A stretch of DNA of 56,525 nucleotides from Cellvibrionales bacterium (GCA_002746135.1 NVWE01000008.1:139619-196143); one strand, 5' to 3'; counted from the stretch's first letter, positions 8,473-16,432 are shown. Translations and numbers: made by a program. The notes: generated by a model from the letters alone, not told the origin.

Positions 8473-8940
8473 ATGAATACCAAAAACTACAGCCGCACCA
8501 TCTCCGTGAACACCACTCCAGATAAAGCCTACCAGGCGTTGACGGCAGACATTGAACACTGGTGGACAAAACCCGATACGCCCCTGACATCAGTGGGAGA
8601 TCTAGCTAAATTCACCTTTTCTCCGGGAAAAACATTTTGGATATTTGAAGCAACTCAACTCCAACCGGGGAAACGAGTCGAGATGCAATGCGTGAAGGCC
8701 TTACACCTACACGACGCAATGCCAAAAGTAATTGAACAAGAATGGCTAGGAACAAAAGTCATTTGGGAAATTATCCGTAATAGTAGCCACACTGATATCC
8801 GTATCGAACATATTGGCCTTGTTCCGTCTCTACATTGCTACGAAATTTGTGAGGCGGGTTGGGATATGTTCTTTGTAGACAGCTTGAAACTGTATCTCAA
8901 TACAGGGGTGGGTAAACCACATCAAAAACCGAACCATTAA
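8473..8940 (+). CDS. SRPBCC (AHSA1-like) domain protein
   Basis: 155 residues. The start NYSRTISVNTTPDKAYQALTADIEHWWTKP is the standard opening of START/AHSA1 fold proteins, followed by a beta-rich middle (FWIFEATQLQPGKRVEMQC) and a C-terminal long helix (GWDMFFVDSLKLYLNTGVG). Such proteins bind hydrophobic ligands in a deep pocket; the ligand here is unknown. GGGAGG sits about seven bases before the ATG. Likely one transcript with the upstream GST. Confidence 0.85.
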   Translation: MNTKNYSRTISVNTTPDKAYQALTADIEHWWTKPDTPLTSVGDLAKFTFSPGKTFWIFEATQLQPGKRVEMQCVKALHLHDAMPKVIEQEWLGTKVIWEIIRNSSHTDIRIEHIGLVPSLHCYEICEAGWDMFFVDSLKLYLNTGVGKPHQKPNH

Positions 8941-8949
8941 CATCCCGGC

Positions 8950-9266
8950 AATTATTTTACGCAAAACTTCGGAACTACCCTTTCCAAAGCGTACCACTGC
9001 TCCGATAGGTTCGATTGATATATTGCACATACCGCTTCATCAGGCTACCAATACTGTCTTCTTGTTAGGCGTTAGTAGCAGAGACACATGGTTAGTCATC
9101 AGAACATTAGAGTGAATTGTGCACTCCGTTTTTTTCGAATACTCCAGCAACCAATCAAGGTAAATGAGGTAATCATCATCGTCAAAAAACAGGCCTGCCG
9201 ATTGTTGCCCCGCTGGATGACATGCAGAGGGATCTTCGGCACAACCAAACGAGCTCGACGGAGCAT
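8950..9266 (-). pseudogene. Second broken REP-associated transposase
   Basis: Read on the minus strand from the ATG at 9266: MLRRARLVVPKIPLHVIQRGNNRQACF, then after one base shift DDDDYLIYLDWLLEYSKKTECTIHSNVLMTNHVSLLLTPNK, then after another shift SLMKRYVQYINRTYRSSGTLWKG and a TAG. The His pair of the HUH motif is partly lost (NHVSL for NHVHL). The C-terminal half is absent. It is closer to intact than the copy at 198-732 at its N-terminus, and the flanks of both copies share the word attcgtggtctgcc. Confidence 0.85.
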
Positions 9267-9362
9267 TAGGTATGAATAGCTAGTTGCGTTGACCGGTTGT
9301 AGCCGGATTATTCGTGGTCTGCCCCCTATTTACCCCAAATTTATCAATACGCCAGCAAGTAT

Positions 9363-10544
9363 CTAGGCGCTCAAGGCTTCCTCCGGGCCAAAAAACTCAT
9401 AATGAATCTGCTTTTCTGGAACCCCAAGTTGCTGGGCAATTTTTAATGCGGCAACCATAAATGGCTTTGGACCGAGGAAATAGAATTCCACATCTCCGTT
9501 ATCGGGTATCTGCTTGGCAATGAAGGCTTTGCTTATGTAGCCAGTAGCATCTGGGCTGCATTGCTGCGTTGGGTCGCTGTAGACGTAATAGGCCGAAACA
9601 TTTTCATGGGTTTTAGCAAGCAGGTCGACATGTGTTTTAAAGGCATGGGCCTGGGTATTTTGGGCGGCATGAATGAACCGAATATCTCGGCCCGAGCCAG
9701 CCTCCGCATTGAGCATGCTAATTGCCGGCGTAATGCCTACCCCTCCGGTGAGTAGTACCAAGGGACGGTTATTTCTAATCAACGTGAATTGTCCGCAAGG
9801 CGGAAGTACGTTGACGCTGCCCCCAGGGGTTAAGTGGTCGTGTAAGTAGTTTGACACGGCACCTTGGGGTTCACGCTTGACACTAATCCTCAGGTAGCGT
9901 TTACCGGGGGCATCAGACAAGCTGTAGTTACGGCGTGCGCAAAGACCGTTGGCATTATCCAGCACGATGGTGAGGTATTGACCGGCTTCAAATAGTGGCA
10001 GCGCCTTTCCATCAGCGGGCTCTAAGTAAAAAGACGTAATCACTGCACTTTCGTCGACTCGCTTGGCTAAGATAAATTCCCGCTCACCACGCCAGCCACC
10101 AAGCTGCTTTTCATTGTTAAGGTATACGGATTCTTCGGCTTTAATAAGAATTTCAGCTAACTGGCCGTAAGCTAATGCCCAGGCATTGATTACTTCATCA
10201 GTTGCCGCCTCGCCCAAGACGGCTTTAATTGCTTGTAGTAGGCAGGAACCCACTGCGTCGTATTGTTCGGGAGCAATGCCCAGAGAGACGTGTTTGTGGA
10301 CAACTTTGGTGACAGCGTCACTTATATTTCCCAGCTGGTCGATATTGGCGCCATAGGCTAATACTGCATTTGCTAACGCCTTCGGTTGAGTGCCTTTGGC
10401 CTGGTTTGTTTGATTGAAATAAGGGAGTACTTCGGGGTGTTGTGCAAACAGTAAAGGGTAAAAATGTTCTGTAATGGCATTGGCGTGAATTTGTAACGCA
10501 GGCACGGTGGCTTTGATTATTTTAACGGTCGTAGGGTCAAGCAT
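9363..10544 (-). CDS. hmp: Flavohaemoglobin, nitric oxide dioxygenase
   Basis: About 393 residues from the ATG at 10544, the usual family start (MLDPTTVKIIKATVP); in-frame ATGs at 10574 and 10607 would add 10-21 residues. N-terminal globin with the proximal His in KVVHKHVSLGI and distal Tyr/Gln region; FAD domain with RRNYSLSDAPG and SNYLHDHLTPG; NAD domain with LTGGVGITPAISML and the end HYEFFGPEE. It oxidises NO to nitrate with O2 and NAD(P)H. Single gene on the minus strand. The NsrR-type site often found upstream was not seen. It directly adjoins the integron cassette array. Confidence 0.95.
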   Translation of the reverse strand: MLDPTTVKIIKATVPALQIHANAITEHFYPLLFAQHPEVLPYFNQTNQAKGTQPKALANAVLAYGANIDQLGNISDAVTKVVHKHVSLGIAPEQYDAVGSCLLQAIKAVLGEAATDEVINAWALAYGQLAEILIKAEESVYLNNEKQLGGWRGEREFILAKRVDESAVITSFYLEPADGKALPLFEAGQYLTIVLDNANGLCARRNYSLSDAPGKRYLRISVKREPQGAVSNYLHDHLTPGGSVNVLPPCGQFTLIRNNRPLVLLTGGVGITPAISMLNAEAGSGRDIRFIHAAQNTQAHAFKTHVDLLAKTHENVSAYYVYSDPTQQCSPDATGYISKAFIAKQIPDNGDVEFYFLGPKPFMVAALKIAQQLGVPEKQIHYEFFGPEEALSA

Positions 10545-10617
10545 AGGAATAGGACTCTTGATGATTGAATTCATGTTCTTTGTATTTCCATAATATTTCT
10601 GCCACAAAGCCGTTCAA

Positions 10618-10674
10618 ACGAGCTGAATTGTCAGTAGATCAGATCCGACTGCATGCGTTTGTTATGTATTATTT
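10618..10674 (-). repeat. Possible partial attC site
   Basis: On the minus strand ATAACAAACGCATGCAGTCGG begins like a classical attC R''/L'' side (TAACAAACGC), right after the end of the gene at 10669. The complementary R' side is not clear in the 60 bases before the hmp gene, so this end of the cassette row is probably eroded. Confidence 0.4.
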
Positions 10675-11154
10675 ACAATCTCCTCGTTTGTTTAGAGTTA
10701 CCTTGGATAAGGTTACCTGACCACTCCAAAACCCAAACCGACCACCATAAAGATCCGAAATACCATAAGTTAAACTAATGTTTGATAAAAGTTTCCTTGA
10801 TCCAAATTTATAACCAATGTCTGTCGCTTCTCCAGGTTGCAACTTAACCAATTCAAACTTGACGGCGCTAGGGATTAGGGGAGTTCCGTTGATATCTATC
10901 ACTGGGTTAAGACCTAAAACCAACTCGTGATTTTCATTCGCTCTTTTTACTAATTTTTTACCACCTATTTTTGAAACTACACTGAGCTCTTTATTTGAAA
11001 CGTTCTTTAAATAAAACCCGACATGATAAAGGTACTTATTAAAAGATCCTTCTTCTTGTTTCTTGCAAAGAAAACTTACAGAGAAAATCTCCAGGTCATT
11101 AGCCAAAGTTGAATAGGAAAATAGTATAAATAAACAAAATAGTGTAGTTCTCAT
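10669..11154 (-). CDS. Exported hypothetical protein, integron cassette gene
   Basis: About 161 residues from the ATG at 11154, which gives a clean signal peptide (MRTTLFCLFILFSYSTLA); an upstream in-frame ATG at 11208 would read through the attC site and is unlikely. The mature part has one Cys pair (FLCKK near the start, GDCK at the end) and reads as a beta-sandwich type sequence (YHVGFYLKNVSNKELSVVSK, VKLQPGEATDIGYKFG). No family recognised. Gene followed by attC on both sides is the form of a mobile gene cassette. Confidence 0.7.
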   Translation of the reverse strand: MRTTLFCLFILFSYSTLANDLEIFSVSFLCKKQEEGSFNKYLYHVGFYLKNVSNKELSVVSKIGGKKLVKRANENHELVLGLNPVIDINGTPLIPSAVKFELVKLQPGEATDIGYKFGSRKLLSNISLTYGISDLYGGRFGFWSGQVTLSKVTLNKRGDCK

Positions 11155-11177
11155 TATCAATAGCTCTCTTGTGGAGA

Positions 11178-11258
11178 CATAACGTCGCAATAAAAGGCGT
11201 GTGAACAAAAGTGTAGCAGAGCGAAGCTTTTGGTTTTCCGACTGCCTTTATTTGTTAT
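11178..11258 (-). repeat. attC recombination site
   Basis: Minus strand reads ATAACAAATAAAGGCAGTCGG ... ACGCCTTTTATTGCGACGTTATG. The two ends are imperfect inverted repeats with TAAC/GTTA outer boxes, the layout of an integron attC site of about 80 bases. The right arm is identical to that of the site at 11804-11883. Confidence 0.75.
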
Positions 11259-11260
11259 TT

Positions 11261-11785
11261 TTATTTTTCAATTACATATTCCATATAATGTACATCATGA
11301 AACTTACCTGCCGCATACAATGCTTGTTGCTCAGTTCCATAAATACTGAACCCGTACTTTTTATAAAAACTAATTGCTGGAATATTTGTTGTGGTTACTT
11401 GAAGCCAAACAATATTTACCTCACTAGAATTAATAGCCGAAGTTAACGAGTACTTCAACAACGAAGCACCAAGATTATATTTGCGATATTTCTTGACGAT
11501 ATACATACCCCAAATAAAAGCACGGTGGCGGATCTTTGGACTTAAGCGTCGACTTGTAGCGATTACCCCTACTAACTCCTCTTTATAAAACGCACCTACT
11601 ATTAAAGTGCCTTGCGCAGGATATGATGTTAGTAGTTCTGCGACACCCTCCGTCCCGGCAAGCAATTCCTTCTCTACACTAGGCCCAACATATTCAGGAT
11701 ATTCTACCTCTGACTCAGCTCTTAGATATAAATATTGATCTGCATCTTTAGGAGAAACTGGTCTTATATTAACTTCAAAATTCAT
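11261..11785 (-). CDS. GNAT-family N-acetyltransferase, integron cassette gene
   Basis: 174 residues with the GNAT fold order: FEVNIRPVSPKDADQYLYLRAESE (beta1-alpha1), TLIVGAFYKEELVGVIATSRRLSP, the acetyl-CoA loop WGMYIVKKYRKYNLGASLLKYSL, and the end NIPAISFYKKYGFSIYGTEQQALY. The pyrophosphate-binding loop K-x-R-x-x-x-L-G-A is a slightly altered R/Q-x-x-G-x-G/A. The substrate is unknown; acetyltransferases are common cassette cargo. Its stop lies within two bases of an attC site. Confidence 0.9.
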   Translation of the reverse strand: MNFEVNIRPVSPKDADQYLYLRAESEVEYPEYVGPSVEKELLAGTEGVAELLTSYPAQGTLIVGAFYKEELVGVIATSRRLSPKIRHRAFIWGMYIVKKYRKYNLGASLLKYSLTSAINSSEVNIVWLQVTTTNIPAISFYKKYGFSIYGTEQQALYAAGKFHDVHYMEYVIEK

Positions 11786-11803
11786 TAACTAATTTCCATT
11801 AAA

Positions 11804-11883
11804 CATAACGTCGCAATAAAAGGCGTGCGTTAGCGAGTCTAGCCCACGTTTTTTGTGAGCGATTTTTTATTGCCTTGTTATAG
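11804..11883 (-). repeat. attC recombination site
   Basis: Minus strand reads TATAACAAGGCAATAAAAAATCGC ... ACGCCTTTTATTGCGACGTTATG. The arms GCAATAAAA and TTTTATTGC pair, with outer TAAC and GTTA boxes. About 80 bases; the stop codon of the following lipoprotein gene overlaps it by a few bases, as is usual for cassettes. Confidence 0.8.
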
Positions 11884-12309
11884 ACTGATGACAACATCGT
11901 CTATTTTCCAACCGCCTTCTTTAACCATTTTTACTACCTGCTTTTCTGTTGATGTCGATTCATTTCCACATACATCTCTCTGCGAAAACTCAAGAGACGC
12001 TGTCTCTGTTGCTATGGTTTCACTTAGCAGCGAGATTTCTTTGCACCTCGCCAAGCCCTTTGTGAATTCTAGATAGACAGTTATCACTTCATCTCGGGAT
12101 TTATTCATCTGTTTCATGTATTGAGGCATTTTCGATTCAACTTCCTGTTGTTTTTTCTTCGAAAAGTAAAGCTTTTCATCGTCAAAGCTCATTCCAGCCA
12201 TGACCCTTGAGTTGTACTCAACGTATACCTGGCTAGGTGATTGCTCTACAGAACAACCGAAAAGAAGGAATGTAAGTAGCGCCGATGATAGTGATTTCGA
12301 GATAGTCAA
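11878..12309 (-). CDS. Small lipoprotein, DUF4878-like shape, copy 1 of duplicated cassette
   Basis: 143 residues with a lipoprotein signal (SSALLTFLLFGC, lipobox Cys at residue 19). The mature part follows the plan of small NTF2-like export proteins: a helical segment (PSQVYVEYNSRVMAGMSFDDEKLYFSKKKQQEVESKMPQYM), then a Cys pair (RCKEISLL ... RDVCGNE) and the end VVKMVKEGGWKIDDVVISL, which is the closing strand seen in DUF4878-type proteins. A near copy (16 differences in 143) lies at 38569-39000. Flanked by attC sites on both sides. Confidence 0.75.
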   Translation of the reverse strand: MTISKSLSSALLTFLLFGCSVEQSPSQVYVEYNSRVMAGMSFDDEKLYFSKKKQQEVESKMPQYMKQMNKSRDEVITVYLEFTKGLARCKEISLLSETIATETASLEFSQRDVCGNESTSTEKQVVKMVKEGGWKIDDVVISL

Positions 12310-12325
12310 AGTAATACTCCTTAGC

Positions 12326-12430
12326 CTATAATGTCTTGCTCACCGGCGTAGTAAGTTGGCGCGCGTTTTTGCGTCTTTTTGCAAAAACCGCGATAACTTA
12401 CGGAGTCCGTGTGCAGCAACTTGTTATAAC
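12326..12430 (-). repeat. attC-like site, drifted
   Basis: Minus strand reads TTATAACAAGTTGCTGCACACGGACTCCGTAAGTTATCGCGG ... CCGGTGAGCAAGACATTATAGG. Long imperfect inverted repeats with an inner pair GTTTTTGCAAAAAGACGCAAAAAC. The cross-over box reads ATTATAGG rather than GTTA, so this site may no longer recombine. About 105 bases. Confidence 0.6.
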
Positions 12431-12435
12431 GGACT

Positions 12436-12834
12436 TTACTCGTACTTTTGTTGTTGCGGTAAATTATCGGTTATCTCATGCCAAGCAGCTTTACTGCCAA
12501 CATAAATATGACGAGTAGGTTTTACTTTAGGATCTGTATCTAAAGTGCCAAATGGAAAACCTAAAATATCAGGGTGCTCATCAAATTTTGTAAATAAGCT
12601 GGATCCGCATTCTGAACAGAAACCTTTGTGCTCTCCAGGAGATGACTCATAAAACTTAATAAATTGGTTACCTTTGATTGTTTTCCAGTCTTTTGTTTTA
12701 ATCTTGGCTCTAGTTCTAAATGCTGAAGCATGTAGTTTACGGCACATACTGCAATGGCAATTCAATACATCTTCAAACTCACCGCTAATCTCATATTGAA
12801 CTTGATTGCACAAGCAACTTCCTTTATTTATCAC
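12436..12834 (-). CDS. GFA/CENP-V family zinc protein
   Basis: 132 residues with all the family cysteines: GSCLCNQVQYEI, NCHCSMCRKLHASAF and GFCSECGSSLF, which hold two zinc ions, and the closing block RHIYVGSKAAWHEI. The family is named after glutathione-dependent formaldehyde-activating enzyme, but most members have no shown reaction. Lies between attC-like sequences and has the orientation of the cassette row; GGAAG lies seven bases before the ATG. One of three GFA proteins in the window. Confidence 0.88.
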   Translation of the reverse strand: MINKGSCLCNQVQYEISGEFEDVLNCHCSMCRKLHASAFRTRAKIKTKDWKTIKGNQFIKFYESSPGEHKGFCSECGSSLFTKFDEHPDILGFPFGTLDTDPKVKPTRHIYVGSKAAWHEITDNLPQQQKYE

Positions 12835-12972
12835 AACACTCTCCGTACGTTATAACTTGTTATTACAAGGAATTATAATTCCCTCTAATTTCTTATGTAA
12901 AAATCCGATTTTACCAGCCGCATAGTCACTTTAATTTTGGCTGGAACAGTGCAGGCCAACCCCTGTGTAAGC

Positions 12973-13386
12973 TTATGCTACCGACGGGAAGCCGGTATAC
13001 GTATTAGCCGTTTCACACTCATCTGCCCATCGTGAACGTTCTGCATAAAAGATTCTGCTAATGGTTTCAACAATGGGCTTTCCGTCCAGGGATCCAGCGC
13101 GTACGATAATCGCCGTGCCGGTTAGATTTAAATAAGGAACTCCTGATCCGCACACTTTACAAAATGCGTTGGTAAATTCGCGACCAGGGTAGTCGAACCT
13201 TTCAATCAAGTTCTCACCGGATAACCAGCTAAGGCTTCCTACTTCACCAATAAGATTAGACACGTAATCCGAGCCAGAAGTTTTCTGACATTGTTTGCAA
13301 TGGCAAAGATAAAGCTGATCAAACCTGTTGTTTATTTCGTAACTTACTTCTCCGCACAGACATGCGCCGTTAATTTTTTCTGTCAT
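12973..13386 (-). CDS. GFA/CENP-V family zinc protein
   Basis: About 137 residues from the ATG at 13386, chosen because AGAGG lies five bases upstream; the TTG at 13404 is less likely. Zinc ligands are seen in GACLCGEVSYEI, LCHCKQCQKTSGSDY and FCKVCGSGVPY. The C-terminus (IFYAERSRWADECETANTYTGFP) is the form seen in the subgroup with a Trp-rich tail. It is only distantly like the GFA gene next to it, so not a recent duplicate. Exact substrate unknown. Confidence 0.87.
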   Translation of the reverse strand: MTEKINGACLCGEVSYEINNRFDQLYLCHCKQCQKTSGSDYVSNLIGEVGSLSWLSGENLIERFDYPGREFTNAFCKVCGSGVPYLNLTGTAIIVRAGSLDGKPIVETISRIFYAERSRWADECETANTYTGFPSVA

Positions 13387-13473
13387 ATCCACCTCTTTCC
13401 CCAATGTATTACACGATATACAGAGTCGAGCTAACCACCAGCAGAGCCTAGAATGCTTACCAACATAGTAAAG

Positions 13474-13941
13474 TTACATAACGATTGGTGGTTTCTTTGC
13501 CATATATAACCCCAAGCCCATCAGCCCAATTCCCACAATACGCGCTGTCGTAATCGGCGTTTTAGGTACATAAAACAGCCCATGGTGATCGATGATTGCA
13601 GCAGCGACTATTTGACCACACAACACTAGGAAAATTGCATTACCAAGACCGATCTTTGGTGCAATCCAGGTAATGGATAAAATATAGAACGCGACAAAGA
13701 GACCGCCAAGATAATAACGAGTAGGTACTTCCATCACTTGGTTGCTGGAAGGTAAGGGATTCATGAGCAGTAACGCAGCAGTAACGGCGAGTGCGAGTAA
13801 AAACAGCACAAATGCTGCGGCAACCGGACTTTCCAGCCGAGCGCCTAGCCCTGAATTTAGCGAAGCCATTATAGGAATACCGATACCCGCGATGAACAGT
13901 ATGGTGCTCAGAACCAGGGTGCTGGAAAGCCAGTTAGCCAT
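13474..13941 (-). CDS. YdcZ/DUF606-type DMT-family membrane protein
   Basis: About 155 residues from the ATG at 13941 (GGAGG eight bases upstream). Five hydrophobic segments can be counted: VLSTILFIAGIGIPIM, AAAFVLFLLALAVTAALLL, LGGLFVAFYILSITWIAP, AIFLVLCGQIVAAAIID and ARIVGIGLMGLGLYMA. The PxxxxLNSGLGARLESPVAAAF start and the GQI-x-AAxIIDHxG block are typical of the DUF606 group, five-TM half-size relatives of drug/metabolite transporters. Substrate unknown. Confidence 0.8.
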   Translation of the reverse strand: MANWLSSTLVLSTILFIAGIGIPIMASLNSGLGARLESPVAAAFVLFLLALAVTAALLLMNPLPSSNQVMEVPTRYYLGGLFVAFYILSITWIAPKIGLGNAIFLVLCGQIVAAAIIDHHGLFYVPKTPITTARIVGIGLMGLGLYMAKKPPIVM

Positions 13942-13977
13942 TACTACGTACCTCCAAATAGTTGTACACACCATGAG

Positions 13978-14187
13978 CTATTGATTACTAAGCGTCTTTC
14001 GGTAGTCCTCTACTGGTAACCCGCCAATTCCCCAGTTCTCCAACTCCACTTCGTCAATCACTACAAATGTTGCTGCTGGTTTTTTGTTAAGCACGTCCGA
14101 GAGTAGCTTTGTTACGCCGTCGATCAGTTTTGCTTTTTGTTCTTTAGATACGCCCTCGCGTGTGATTTTGATATTAATGTAAGGCAT
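13978..14187 (-). CDS. 4-oxalocrotonate tautomerase family protein
   Basis: 69 residues. Pro2 directly after the start Met (MPYINIKITREG) is the catalytic base of the superfamily; the rest (SKEQKAKLIDGVTKLLSDVLNKKPAATFVVIDEVELENWGIGG) is the standard beta-alpha-beta unit, slightly longer than the 62-residue classical enzymes. Such hexamers move a proton in keto-enol substrates. Runs into the NTF2-like gene upstream with a ten-base gap, so probably part of a five-gene minus-strand operon (15198 to 13474). Confidence 0.9.
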   Translation of the reverse strand: MPYINIKITREGVSKEQKAKLIDGVTKLLSDVLNKKPAATFVVIDEVELENWGIGGLPVEDYRKTLSNQ

Positions 14188-14197
14188 CTCCCATCCT

Positions 14198-14572
14198 CTA
14201 TTGGTATGTTTCAGTTATTTGAAAGACTTTCGACATGATCTGCCAACGCTTTTCCAGGCGAACAAGTGTCAAAAAGTCTATAAAGTTTCGCGGCCCTATC
14301 GAACATCGAACGCGAGCAAATGCAGTGTTGTTACCGGCAAATTCGATACCGTCGATAACATCCCGCCGTGCTTCTCCACGGGAAGCTCCCGACTCACGAG
14401 CCGCAACAATGGGAAAATACTCATCCATCGTCCTATAGAGCAAAGGTGATTCATCAGCGGTCGCATATATCGCTTTTGGATGGAACGCTATCGCAAGCCT
14501 ATCTGTATCGCAGTAGTAGAGCGCATCAAAATAGATATTCAATGTCTTATCCACACCACTAAAATCGCTCAT
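14198..14572 (-). CDS. NTF2-like (lumazine-binding type) protein
   Basis: 124 residues. FSGVDKTLNIYFDALYYCDTDRLAIAFHPKAIYATA opens an NTF2-fold cone protein, with RVRCSIGPRNFIDFLTLVRLEKRWQIMSKVFQITE closing it, as in the 'putative lumazine-binding' group. Its start overlaps the GST stop by four bases (ATGA), showing translational coupling. Function unknown; such proteins may bind or turn over small ring compounds. Confidence 0.85.
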   Translation of the reverse strand: MSDFSGVDKTLNIYFDALYYCDTDRLAIAFHPKAIYATADESPLLYRTMDEYFPIVAARESGASRGEARRDVIDGIEFAGNNTAFARVRCSIGPRNFIDFLTLVRLEKRWQIMSKVFQITETYQ

Positions 14573-15198
14573 GATGTTTTGTGATTCTCGATCAGCCCTT
14601 CGGTGGTCATTGCTTTAGTGACTGATGGCCGTTGACTTACACGTATGACATAGTCATTAACAGATGGCCATGGCTCCAAATCAAACTCGACAAACCCCGA
14701 CCAGTTGAGCACCACAAAGGCGTACGCATCGGCAACGGTGAACTGCGCACCAAGCAAAAACTGCCTGCCGTCCTCGAGTTTCGATTCAATGAACCCAATT
14801 CTGCGGGCGATGCCTCTTTCGACTTTTGTTTTGGCCGATGGACTAAGTGTTTCCCCAGAAAAGAACGGGGCGTATGCCTTATGTAATTCCGATGAAATAA
14901 AGTTAAGCATTTCTTGTAGGCGAGTACACTCCATGGTTCCGTTAGCAGGAACCAAATTTGCTTCTGGAGCCAGGTCTCCCAGGTGTTGTAAGACCGCTGG
15001 GTTCTCCGTGATGATTGCCCCAGTGTCCGTCAGCAGAGAGGGAACATAACCGTTGGGATTGATCTGGCGATAATCTACTCCTGTTTCCGTTATGCCACTT
15101 TCAGTATCAACCATCTCTAAATCAAAGGGTTGTTCTATTTCATTAAGCACAATGTGAGATGCCATTGAGCAAGCGCCTGGTTTGTAATAAAGCTTCAT
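14569..15198 (-). CDS. gstA: Glutathione S-transferase, GstA (beta) class
   Basis: 209 residues. MKLYYKPGACSMASHIVLNEIE is nearly the signature start of beta-class bacterial GstA, with Cys10 and the PGACS loop; NPNGYVPSLLTDTGAIITENPAVLQHLGDLAP has the cis-Pro, and FLLGAQFTVADAYAFVVLNWSGFV the C-terminal helix with the conserved Asp. Beta-class enzymes join glutathione to electrophiles and bind antibiotics. First gene of the minus-strand group with the NTF2-like, tautomerase, DUF606 and perhaps GFA genes. Divergent from an HxlR regulator. Confidence 0.93.
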   Translation of the reverse strand: MKLYYKPGACSMASHIVLNEIEQPFDLEMVDTESGITETGVDYRQINPNGYVPSLLTDTGAIITENPAVLQHLGDLAPEANLVPANGTMECTRLQEMLNFISSELHKAYAPFFSGETLSPSAKTKVERGIARRIGFIESKLEDGRQFLLGAQFTVADAYAFVVLNWSGFVEFDLEPWPSVNDYVIRVSQRPSVTKAMTTEGLIENHKTS

Positions 15199-15275
15199 TT
15201 GTAGCTCCGGTCATGTCGTTTCAAAGAATAATCATGGTCTCCTACTGAGTATCCATTGACAACCTACTATCTCGA

Positions 15276-15317
15276 AGTTACCGTAATGGTGGATTACCCC
15301 AGAGTTACTAGGTTACT
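15276..15317. promoter_or_regulatory. Four direct repeats upstream of HxlR gene
   Basis: AGTTACC (15276), GATTACC (15292), AGTTACT (15303) and GGTTACT (15311) lie in a row right up to the HxlR start. TTGACA at 15258 could be a -35 box. Unlike the other two HxlR/GST spacers there is no perfect palindrome here. Regulatory role is inferred from position only. Confidence 0.4.
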
Positions 15318-15320
15318 TTC

Positions 15321-15668
15321 ATGTCTTTAAAAGTACGGCACAATAAGAGTCCTAAACCACCAGAGCCATGCATGCTAACTGAGTGCATGGCGGTCATTGC
15401 AGGTGCATGGGCGCCTAATGTCATCTGGTGCCTAAGAGAGGGCCCGCGACGTTTTAATGAGCTGAGAATAGATATTCCTCCGATTTCAGCGAAGGTGTTA
15501 TCGGCTCGACTGTCGGAACTGGCGGAAAGGGGCGTACTCGATCGTCACGTGCGCCCGACATCACCACCGTCAGTGGAGTATGAATTAACAGAACTGGGGC
15601 AAAAGCTGATCCCTGCTCTGGATGCAATTGTGCAAGTAGGGCATCAACTCAAAGCAGTTCGTGAGTGA
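15321..15668 (+). CDS. HxlR-family transcriptional regulator
   Basis: 115 residues. CMLTECMAVIAGAWAPNVIWCLREGPRRFNELRIDIPPISAKVLSARLSELAERGVLDRHV is a full HxlR winged helix; PPSVEYELTELGQKLIPALDAI closes it. Cys17 and Cys22 flank the first helix. No Shine-Dalgarno sequence precedes the ATG. Divergent from gstA by 122 bases, so the expected target is the gstA operon. Second of three HxlR/GST pairs. Confidence 0.9.
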   Translation: MSLKVRHNKSPKPPEPCMLTECMAVIAGAWAPNVIWCLREGPRRFNELRIDIPPISAKVLSARLSELAERGVLDRHVRPTSPPSVEYELTELGQKLIPALDAIVQVGHQLKAVRE

Positions 15669-15932
15669 ACGAGTGGAATCAAATCCAATAGCAGTCTAGA
15701 TTGCCGAGAGGTAGCAAGGTCGATTTCATGATATTTCGACGGGAAGGACAAGATACGAGTTCTAATATTCCATTTCGGTCCTTCGAATCATTAAACTAAA
15801 CAAACCTACTCACGGCTGACCAAATTGCTTTACCGCCCGGCTCCCCGCCATAGTGCTCGCTCTTAATGTTGGAATGTTAGACCTGCCCCCCACCCGGGTT
15901 GGTTCTTATCTAGATCTGATATCAATGAACCA

Positions 15933-15959
15933 TGTCACAAAACCTGCGGCACAATCGTC
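15933..15959 (+). promoter_or_regulatory. ECF41-type promoter
   Basis: TGTCACA at 15933-15939 and CGTC at 15956-15959 are spaced by exactly 16 bases, which is the published ECF41 target pattern. It lies 40 bases before the start of the carboxymuconolactone-decarboxylase-like gene, with the ECF41 sigma gene directly after it. This predicts that the sigma factor drives its own operon. Confidence 0.88.
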
Positions 15960-15999
15960 ATATGTATATATGATTTCTAAACGGCGAAGGAGCAATAGG

Positions 16000-16431
16000 A
16001 TGAATGACGCAAGCACCGTTAAATATGAGCAGGAAATTCCCGATATTATGAGTTCATTGGCCAACGTACATGAAGTAATCGACACCCACGGGCTAGACCG
16101 GACCGTTCATCACCTTGTGCAGCTGCGTGCTTCGCAGATCAACGGCTGTGCCTTCTGTATCAAAATGCACACCGAGGAAGCCCGTCAAGATGGTGAAACC
16201 AACGAGCGGCTCGATCAGGTAATCGTTTGGGATCAGGTCGGCGATTTCAGCAAACCTGAAGAGGCCGCTCTGGCCTGGACCGAAGCATTGACGGTGCTCG
16301 CGCCCAAAACCGACCTTGGCACACTCCGGGCGCGATTGAGGCAGTATTTTTCCGAGCCAGAAATTGGAGCGCTCACTGCAACGATTGCAATGATCAACCT
16401 GTGGAACCGCATCGGGATTTCAAGGCACTGA
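16000..16431 (+). CDS. Carboxymuconolactone decarboxylase/AhpD-like protein (ECF41 target)
   Basis: About 143 residues from the ATG at 16000, which has AAGGAG eight bases upstream; an open frame extends further up but crosses the promoter. The core QLRASQINGCAFCIKMHTEEAR carries the C-x-x-C-x-x-x-H redox motif of AhpD-type CMD proteins. AhpD-like members are alkylhydroperoxidase or disulphide reductases. The gene ends one base before the ECF41 sigma factor; CMD genes are the most common neighbour and target of ECF41. Confidence 0.93.
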   Translation: MNDASTVKYEQEIPDIMSSLANVHEVIDTHGLDRTVHHLVQLRASQINGCAFCIKMHTEEARQDGETNERLDQVIVWDQVGDFSKPEEAALAWTEALTVLAPKTDLGTLRARLRQYFSEPEIGALTATIAMINLWNRIGISRH

Positions 16432-16432
16432 C

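Noticed and set aside
12877-12890. Perfect 14-base palindrome ggaattataattcc
   Set aside because: Short, AT-rich and not linked to a gene start in a telling way; may be chance or part of a worn attC.
15853-15999. Fifty extra codons at the front of the AhpD-like gene
   Set aside because: They would read through the ECF41 promoter, and the ATG at 16000 has a good ribosome site and the family start.
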